DNA from: JBDHTS01 sp039808845
GTDB taxonomy: Bacteria; Pseudomonadota; Alphaproteobacteria; Micavibrionales; Micavibrionaceae
Reading direction: 5' to 3'
NCBI GenBank assembly: GCA_039808845.1
Contig: JBDHTS010000052.1
Span: forward strand, 1-17,687
Length of the DNA stretch: 17,687 bases
This document shows, one piece after another, positions 12,981 through 17,687 of the stretch (position 1 is its first letter; every line of letters starts with the position of its first letter). A program made the position numbers and the translations under genes. The notes below the pieces were generated by a model, which worked only from the letters and a program-made list of their open reading frames with translations, did no database searches and was not told the DNA's origin.

Positions 12981-13472
12981 TTACAATCTTAAATGTGCGC
13001 CGTCTAAAGTTGTTACAGTCATGCGTGCCGGATTACGGGCCTGAAGCCTCATGAAGCTAGCAATATCTTCGCGAATGCCATCCACTTTAACTAACTCCAT
13101 GGCTTCTTCCAATGTAGCCCAGCGGTATTCGGAATGTTCCTTTGCGAGACGAATTTCATCCTGCCCTGTAGTGCAGTAAAAAGTAGTGCCTATCATTTCG
13201 TTCTCTGCATTTGCCTCTCCGCGAAACAACTGCCAGAGTCGCAAAGGCGACCCGATTTCAAGGTCGTCAATGCCCGTTTCTTCAAAAACCTCTCTCTTTA
13301 AACCGTCAGTAAAATTTTCTAAGGGCTTTTTTCTCCCATAAACAATTTCCCATTGGCCGCCGTTAAAATCTGAGGCGCGCCGAAGCAGCAATATTTTGCC
13401 CGTGGCTTCATGAATGATAAGAGCGCCGGCAACAACCATGCAGCGGGCGTCTTCCTGAATACTCTCAACCAT
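12981..13472 (-). CDS. NUDIX hydrolase
   Basis: 163 residues. NUDIX enzymes hydrolyse nucleoside-diphosphate-linked compounds; the substrate cannot be read here. The NUDIX box is complete at residues 46-68: G46-x5-E52-x7-R60-E61-V62-x-E64-E65-x-G67-I68. The N-terminal strand (MVVAGALIIHEATGKILLLR) and NGGQWEIVYGRKKPLE are typical of the fold. The domain ends with a substrate-side EHSEYRWATLEEAMEL. The ATG at 13472 is chosen over the upstream start at 13505 because GGAG lies six bases before it. The DNA is clearly AT-richer than the surrounding genes, suggesting later acquisition. It is a single gene on the minus strand with its own promoter at 13524-13552. Confidence 0.9.
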   Translation of the reverse strand: MVESIQEDARCMVVAGALIIHEATGKILLLRRASDFNGGQWEIVYGRKKPLENFTDGLKREVFEETGIDDLEIGSPLRLWQLFRGEANAENEMIGTTFYCTTGQDEIRLAKEHSEYRWATLEEAMELVKVDGIREDIASFMRLQARNPARMTVTTLDGAHLRL

Positions 13473-13523
13473 AATATTCTCCGATTTTTTACGGCTGCCC
13501 AACAAAGATCTTTACCATAAACC

Positions 13524-13552
13524 CTTATAACTTACATCCGGATTTACTACAA
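13524..13552 (-). promoter_or_regulatory. promoter for the NUDIX gene
   Basis: On the minus strand TTGTAG (13552-13547), a 17-bp spacer, then TATAAG (13529-13524). The start is expected near 13517, about 45 bases before the ATG at 13472. Confidence 0.5.
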
Positions 13553-13677
13553 GTTTATGATAACAAAATATAGGAATATTATCCTTCTTATGTTATATTA
13601 ACTCTGGGTTTTGAATGCCTGCCGCCCCGAAGCAGTAGGCAACAGGAAAGGATTTCTACCCGCGCATGATAAACCGC

Positions 13678-13849
13678 AAAAACCAAAAACAAACTATTGA
13701 AACCAACCCATGCGCCATAACATGCGCACGCAACACACAAAAATCCATCAAACGAACTATCGAAGCAAAAATTATCAAATCATATCAGCGCCCTGCAATC
13801 CTCCCGCCCCACTCCGGCAGGAAAAACAAAAATTCCGGCAAACGAACTG
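13678..13849 (+). repeat. degenerate direct repeats ending AAACGAACT
   Basis: AAAAATCCATCAAACGAACT (from 13739) and AAAAATTCCGGCAAACGAAC (from 13828) are clearly related. AAAAACCAAAAACAAACTA (13678-13696) is a weaker third copy. Spacings are 61 and 89 bases. Between the first two copies, CATGCGC occurs twice within about 22 bases. No function is evident. Confidence 0.4.
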
Positions 13850-13888
13850 ATAGCTGTCCTTCCCTGTTAAAAAAACATTCAATGACCT

Positions 13889-13958
13889 GTCATCCCCGCC
13901 GCAGCGCAGCGAAGAGCGGGGCCCCAGGGGACCGGGCCCCCGCTTTCGCGGGGATGAC
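13889..13958. repeat. 70-bp palindromic element (GTCATCCCC...GGGGATGAC)
   Basis: The left arm is GTCATCCCCGCC and the right arm is GCGGGGATGAC (to 13958), with CAGCGAAGAGCGGGGCCC and ACCGGGCCCCCGCTTTCGCG inside forming further pairings. Ends and inner CCCAGGGGA match the 81-bp element in pepN. It lies about 120 bp upstream of pepN. Confidence 0.8.
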
Positions 13959-14080
13959 AATAAGAGAAGGAGCAACGCCGTTGCCGCCGCCCTTTCCCTC
14001 CCTTGCTTTCCCTCCTATACTTCCCACATTCAAAAATGCCGGGTCGGACTAGGCCCGTTTTCATGCAGGAGTAACCGAAC

Positions 14081-16912
14081 GTGCGTACCGACACGCCGAA
14101 AACGATTTATCTGAAGGATTACCAGCCGCCCCGTTATCTGGTCCGGCATGTGGAGCTGACCTTCCGCATTTTCGAGGGGCGCACGCTGGTGCATTCACGC
14201 GCGGAATACCGGAAGAACCATGACGGTCACGAACCGCTGGTTTTGAACGGGGAGCATATGAAGCTCATCTCCGTCCGCGTCGATGGCAAGGATATTAAAA
14301 ACCATACATACGATGAAAAACATCTGACCCTCCCCTGTCCCGGCGAAACCTTCCTGCTGGAAATCGAAACCGAAATCGCGCCGGAGAAGAACACAAGGCT
14401 CGAAGGCCTGTACATGTCCGGCGGCAATTACTGCACGCAGTGCGAGGCCGAGGGCTTCCGCACCATCACCTGCTTCCCGGACCGGCCCGACGTTCTGGCT
14501 ACCTTCACCACGCGGATCGAGGCGGATAAGAAAACGTGCCCAGTACTCCTGTCCAATGGCAATCTGATCGAATCGGGCGACCTTCCCCCTTCCCCCTCTC
14601 CCCCCCGGGGAGAGGGCCGGGGTGAGGGGGAGTCCAGTGGTACGCCCGGATCAACCGCCCCTCACCCTAGCCCTCTTCCCTCCGGGGAGAGGGAATCTTC
14701 AGGCCGCCACTACGCCGTCTGGAACGACCCCTTTCCCAAACCCTGCTACCTGTTCGCGCTGGTCGCGGGGGACCTGGTCCATATCCAAGACCATTTCACA
14801 ACGAAAAGCGGCCGCAAGGTCGATTTGCGCATCTATGTCCGCGCGGGCGACGAAGGGCAATGCCGCCATGCCATGGACTCCCTGATCAATTCGATGAAAT
14901 GGGATGAGGACGTGTACGGGCGGGAGTATGAGCTGGACCGGTTCAACATCGTGGCGGTCAGCGATTTCAACATGGGCGCGATGGAAAACACCTCGCTGAA
15001 CATCTTCAACACGGCATTGGTGCTGGCGCACCCCGAAACCGCGACCGATATCGATTTCGAGCGTGTGGAGGGCGTGATCGCCCATGAATATTTCCACAAC
15101 TGGACCGGCAACCGCGTCACTTGCCGCGACTGGTTCCAGTTGAGTCTGAAGGAAGGCCTGACCGTGTTCCGTGATGAGGAATTCAGCGCCGACATGAACT
15201 CCCGCCCCGTGAAGCGCATCGACTCCGTCGCCCTGCTCCGCCGCGTGCAGTTCGCCGAGGATGGCGGCCCGCTGGCGCATCCGATACGCCCGGACAATTA
15301 CATCGAGATCAACAATTTCTACACCGTCACCGTCTATGAAAAGGGCGCGGAGGTGATCCGGATGCAGCACACGCTGCTCGGCCCCGAAACCTACCGCAAG
15401 GCGACCGATCTGTATTTCGAGCGTTTCGACGGCCAGGCCGTGACGTGCGAGGATTTCGTGCAATGCATGGAAGACGCGTCCGGCCTGCCGCTCCGCACCG
15501 GCCAGTTCTTCAACTGGTACCGCCAGGCGGGCACGCCGGAAGTGACGGCGAAAGGACACTACGACGCCGCGAAGCGCACCTATACGCTGGAACTCGCCCA
15601 GACCGTGCCGCCCACGCCCGGCCAGCCGAAGAAAGACCCGATGGTTATCCCCGTCGCCGTCGGCCTCGTCGGCCCGAACGGCGACGACCTCTCCCTATCC
15701 CCTCCTCAATCGTCACCCCGGCGCACGCCGGGGCCCAGGGGACTGGGTGCGGAGACTACGGCTCTGGATCCCGGCCTGCGCCGGGATGACGGCGGCTCGA
15801 AAACCACCCACATCCTTACCCTCACCGAACCGACGCAGACTTTCGTTTTCGAAAACGTCCCCTCGCGCCCCGTTCCCTCGATCCTGCGCAACTTCTCCGC
15901 GCCGGTGAAGCTGACGACCGATCTGACCGACGACGACCTGCGTTTCCTGATGGTCCACGATTCCGACGGGTTCAACCGCTGGGAAGCCGGGCAGACCTAC
16001 GCCATGCGCGCTATCGCCGGGATGCTGGACAAGGCGGAAAGCGGTCACGCCTTCACCGCCCCCGGCGCGCTGATCGGCAGCCTGTCCTCCCTGCTGGAGC
16101 AGGCGGCGCGGCCCGAGTCCGACAAGGCCCTGATGGCCCGCGCCCTGACCCTGCCGGATCTTCAGGTGATCGGCCAGTTCCGGGAGAAAGTGTATCCGCA
16201 CGCCATCCATGCCGTGCGCGAGACGATCCTCCAGACTCTGGCCCTGAAGGATCAGGCGCACTTAAGGATGCTGTACCTCGCCAATCACGACACCGGCGCG
16301 TTCCGCAGCGATTTCGCCGCGCGGTCGCAGCGCGCGTTGAAAAACGTGCTGCTCCGCATCCTGTCGAAGCACGGCGATGCCGCCATCGGCCTTGCGAAGG
16401 ATCAGTACGATGCCGCCACGAACATGACGGACCGCGTCGGCGCGCTTGCTGTTCTGGCCGACAGCGCCGGGCCGGAACGGGACGCTGCCTTTGCCGATTT
16501 CTACAAGCGCTTCAAGGATTATCCGCTCGTGATCGACAAATGGTTCACGCTGCAGGCGATGGCCATCCGCCCGTCGACGCTGGCGGATGTGAACGCCCTG
16601 CGCGCACACCGGGATTTCGTGATCCGCAACCCCAACCGCGTGCGGTCGCTCTACGGCGCGTTCGCCATGAACAACCCGGTCTGCTTCCACGACCGCGACG
16701 GCGGCGGCTACCGCTTCCTGTGCGAAACGGTGTCGGAACTGAACACCATCAATCCGCAGATCGCCGCGCGGCTTTTGACCCCGATGCGCGACTGGCGGCG
16801 CTACGAAACCGAGCTGAGCGAAAAAATGAAAACGGAACTGGAGCGCATCGCCGCGAACAAGGACCTTTCGCCCGATGTCTTCGAAGTGGTGAGCAAGTCC
16901 CTGAATGCGTGA
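14081..16912 (+). CDS. pepN: aminopeptidase N (M1 metallopeptidase) carrying two in-frame palindromic insertions
   Basis: 943 residues from GTG, with AGGAG nine bases upstream. PepN removes N-terminal residues from peptides in the cytoplasm. The active site is intact: exopeptidase motif GAMEN (299-303), zinc motif HEYFH (H335, E336, H339) with the third ligand E358 (SLKEG), and the transition-state Tyr Y419 (TVYEKG). YLFALVAGDL, NWTGNRVTCRDWFQL and the C-terminal helical domain match E. coli PepN along the whole length. E. coli PepN has 870 residues; the excess here is mostly two low-complexity insertions. The first, at about 171-205 (PSPSPPRGEGRGEGESS...), lies where E. coli has GELENGRH. 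The second, at about 543-570 (SSPRRTPGPRGLG...), is in the beta-sandwich domain. Both coincide with palindromic DNA elements, and the frame is kept. It is probably functional. Confidence 0.95.
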   Translation: MRTDTPKTIYLKDYQPPRYLVRHVELTFRIFEGRTLVHSRAEYRKNHDGHEPLVLNGEHMKLISVRVDGKDIKNHTYDEKHLTLPCPGETFLLEIETEIAPEKNTRLEGLYMSGGNYCTQCEAEGFRTITCFPDRPDVLATFTTRIEADKKTCPVLLSNGNLIESGDLPPSPSPPRGEGRGEGESSGTPGSTAPHPSPLPSGERESSGRHYAVWNDPFPKPCYLFALVAGDLVHIQDHFTTKSGRKVDLRIYVRAGDEGQCRHAMDSLINSMKWDEDVYGREYELDRFNIVAVSDFNMGAMENTSLNIFNTALVLAHPETATDIDFERVEGVIAHEYFHNWTGNRVTCRDWFQLSLKEGLTVFRDEEFSADMNSRPVKRIDSVALLRRVQFAEDGGPLAHPIRPDNYIEINNFYTVTVYEKGAEVIRMQHTLLGPETYRKATDLYFERFDGQAVTCEDFVQCMEDASGLPLRTGQFFNWYRQAGTPEVTAKGHYDAAKRTYTLELAQTVPPTPGQPKKDPMVIPVAVGLVGPNGDDLSLSPPQSSPRRTPGPRGLGAETTALDPGLRRDDGGSKTTHILTLTEPTQTFVFENVPSRPVPSILRNFSAPVKLTTDLTDDDLRFLMVHDSDGFNRWEAGQTYAMRAIAGMLDKAESGHAFTAPGALIGSLSSLLEQAARPESDKALMARALTLPDLQVIGQFREKVYPHAIHAVRETILQTLALKDQAHLRMLYLANHDTGAFRSDFAARSQRALKNVLLRILSKHGDAAIGLAKDQYDAATNMTDRVGALAVLADSAGPERDAAFADFYKRFKDYPLVIDKWFTLQAMAIRPSTLADVNALRAHRDFVIRNPNRVRSLYGAFAMNNPVCFHDRDGGGYRFLCETVSELNTINPQIAARLLTPMRDWRRYETELSEKMKTELERIAANKDLSPDVFEVVSKSLNA
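14593..14694 (+). repeat. GC-rich palindromic element inside pepN (102 bp, in frame)
   Basis: The left half begins CCCCTCTCCCCCCCGGGGAG, then AGGGCCGGGGTGAGGGG. The right half is CCCCTCACCCTAGCCCTCTT, then CCCTCCGGGGAGAGGGA. The right half is close to the reverse complement of the left. The length is 34 codons, and it is read as a Pro/Ser/Gly/Glu/Arg-rich insert at about residues 171-205. It is the same class as 6102-6208 and 7672-7799. Confidence 0.88.
15711..15791 (+). repeat. 81-bp palindromic element inside pepN (in frame)
   Basis: It starts CGTCACCCCGGCGCACGCCG and ends GGCCTGCGCCGGGATGACG. The outer ~26 bp are inverted copies with few mismatches. The length is exactly 27 codons. It is read as SSPRRTPGPRGLGAETTALD then PGLRRDDG. 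The ends match the 145-bp elements, and the inner CCCAGGGGAC matches the 70-bp element at 13889. Confidence 0.88.
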
Positions 16913-16935
16913 TGCCGTATGTAAGTTTCAAAAAC

Positions 16936-16966
16936 CGTCATCCTCCGGACGAGCCGGAGGATGACG
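16936..16966. repeat. 31-bp perfect palindrome after pepN
   Basis: CGTCATCCTCCGG-ACGAG-CCGGAGGATGACG: two perfect 13-bp arms with a 5-base loop, 23 bases after the pepN stop. No T-run follows, so it is listed as a REP-like repeat, though the hairpin could still protect the pepN mRNA 3' end. Confidence 0.8.
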
Positions 16967-16987
16967 AATGAACGAAAGGAACCAGCC

Positions 16988-17687
16988 ATGAAAAAACTTC
17001 TCTCCGTCCTGCTTTTAACGGCGACCCTCTCCTTCCCTGCCCATGCCATGGTCGAAAGCGAATACGACTCCGATAAACCAAGAGCCGTGACCACCTGGTA
17101 TGAACCCCGAAACGCCGCCGCGCTCGAAGCCGACAGGGCATACGTCAAGGGAATGATCCCGCATCATGCCGGGGCCCTGACCATGTCCCAGGAATATCTC
17201 ACCGATCCGAACGCCGGAAGTTCGACGCTGAAAGCACTGGCCAGGGGAATCATCCGCAACCAGACCTTCGAGATCGGCGTCCTGAACCGGATTGAAAAGG
17301 AAATCGGCAGCCCGCCGCGCCGGTTCCGCTTCGGTCCCTTCAACAGCGTGGCTCAGCCGGTGGCGCAGGGGGATATGATCCAGAACCAGCGCTTCATGCG
17401 CTCACCCATCCCCGGCCGTTTCGGGATCGACCCGTCCACCGTCACGAAGCGCGATGTGGAATTCGCGAAAGCCATGATGATCCACCATCAGGCCGCTGTT
17501 GACATGGCGCGGGAGTACCACGCCAATCCGGCGGTGAAGAACAATTATCTCGACCTCCTGAACGTCGACATCATCCTGGACCAGACGCAGGAGATTGCCC
17601 TGATGCAGGACATTATCGGCGCCTATCCCGGCGATGCGTCCGCGATCCATGTCGATCCCTCCATGATCCACGGCATGGAAGGCATGA
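16988..17687 (+). CDS. secreted tandem-DUF305 protein, 3' end missing
   Basis: At least 233 residues; the frame is open at the window edge. A signal peptide is clear (MKKLLSVLLLTATLSFPAHA), so the protein is exported. Two DUF305-like repeats are visible: the first with MIPHHAGALTMSQEYL (H59, H60), the second with AMMIHHQAAVDMAREYH (H166, H167). DUF305 proteins are ferritin-like four-helix bundles, often near metal-handling genes; the paired histidines and nearby acidic residues suggest metal binding, but no metal genes are seen here. Each repeat ends with a helix of the type EIGVLNRIEKEIG or EIALMQDIIGAY, matching the usual EIxxM pattern. AAAGGA lies eight bases before the ATG. A 31-bp palindrome separates it from pepN. 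Confidence 0.88.
   Translation, partial: MKKLLSVLLLTATLSFPAHAMVESEYDSDKPRAVTTWYEPRNAAALEADRAYVKGMIPHHAGALTMSQEYLTDPNAGSSTLKALARGIIRNQTFEIGVLNRIEKEIGSPPRRFRFGPFNSVAQPVAQGDMIQNQRFMRSPIPGRFGIDPSTVTKRDVEFAKAMMIHHQAAVDMAREYHANPAVKNNYLDLLNVDIILDQTQEIALMQDIIGAYPGDASAIHVDPSMIHGMEGM

Larger units (their letters stand above)
13553..14080. other. noncoding stretch between the NUDIX gene and pepN
   Basis: About 530 bp with no credible gene. It holds an AT-rich segment (13553-13605), a bulged hairpin TGCCTGC...GCAGTAGGCA (13616-13641), an A/C-rich, G-poor segment at about 13670-13880 with degenerate repeats, and a 70-bp palindromic element at 13889-13958. Near the end lie TATACT (14016-14021), a possible -10 without a good -35, and AGGAG (14068-14072) before the pepN GTG. 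Confidence 0.6.

Noticed and set aside
13666..14052. 128-codon plus-strand open frame with an SD-like AGGAAAGGA some bases upstream
   Set aside because: It runs through the 70-bp palindromic element (reading CHPRRSAAKSGAPGDRAPAF), has low-complexity composition and no protein-like pattern; the SD-like run is too far from the ATG.
16936..16966. Rho-independent terminator for pepN
   Set aside because: The hairpin is perfect but no T-run follows on either strand, and its ends match the dispersed repeat family.
1..17687. tRNA or rRNA genes
   Set aside because: No cloverleaf, TTCGA-type T-loop with matching acceptor stem or rRNA signature was found by eye on either strand.

Overview
The window looks like chromosomal DNA of an alphaproteobacterium, probably near the Rhodospirillales or Micavibrionales. 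That placement is an inference from gene order (yebC-ruvC-ruvA-ruvB-ybgC-tolQRAB; ctpA-deacetylase-rppH), from a cysteine-poor L31 of the alphaproteobacterial type, and from GC-rich coding with ATGA-type overlaps. Nearly every gene is housekeeping. No phage, plasmid, CRISPR or toxin-antitoxin locus is visible.

Layout. 1-2020 (+): the 3' end of a ctpA-like S41 peptidase, a divergent polysaccharide deacetylase and rppH, joined by 4-bp overlaps. 2199-6087 (-): ybgC-tolQ-tolR-tolA-tolB, the Tol part of the Tol-Pal envelope system, converging on rppH; pal does not follow tolB. 6264-6581 (+): a small unknown gene with a strong and possibly leaderless promoter. 6573-10277 (-): yebC-ruvC-(unknown secreted protein)-ruvA-ruvB, the Holliday-junction resolution set, with an unknown AT-richer gene inside it. 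10430-11673 (+): a single-domain response regulator coupled to an unknown conserved-looking protein. 11755-12057 (+): rpmE. 12076-12451: a frameshifted GIY-YIG nuclease gene framed by inverted repeats. 12502-12852 (+): a DUF3147-like membrane protein. 12981-13472 (-): a NUDIX hydrolase. 13473-14080: a noncoding stretch with degenerate repeats and a palindrome. 14081-16912 (+): pepN, carrying two palindromic elements inside its reading frame. 16988-end (+): a secreted tandem-DUF305 protein cut by the window edge.

The most interesting layer is the repeats. At least three types of palindromic element are scattered through the window: (i) elements ending in GTCAYCC...GGRTGAC, with lengths 145 bp (two copies in opposite orientation), 81, 70 and 31 bp, plus the repeats around the GIY-YIG gene; (ii) GC-rich double-hairpin elements built on CCCTCYCC/GGRGAGGG, about 102-128 bp; (iii) a single half-unit hairpin between tolR and tolA. 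One element of type (i) (81 bp = 27 codons) and one of type (ii) (102 bp = 34 codons) sit in frame inside pepN, so they are predicted to be translated, recalling the in-frame palindromic elements of Rickettsia. The GIY-YIG nuclease gene is bracketed by inverted copies of a repeat whose ends match type (i), and the repeat itself supplies a near-perfect Shine-Dalgarno for the nuclease. This suggests, as a hypothesis, a nuclease-plus-palindrome mobile unit analogous to REP/RAYT pairs, with the free-standing palindromes as relatives.
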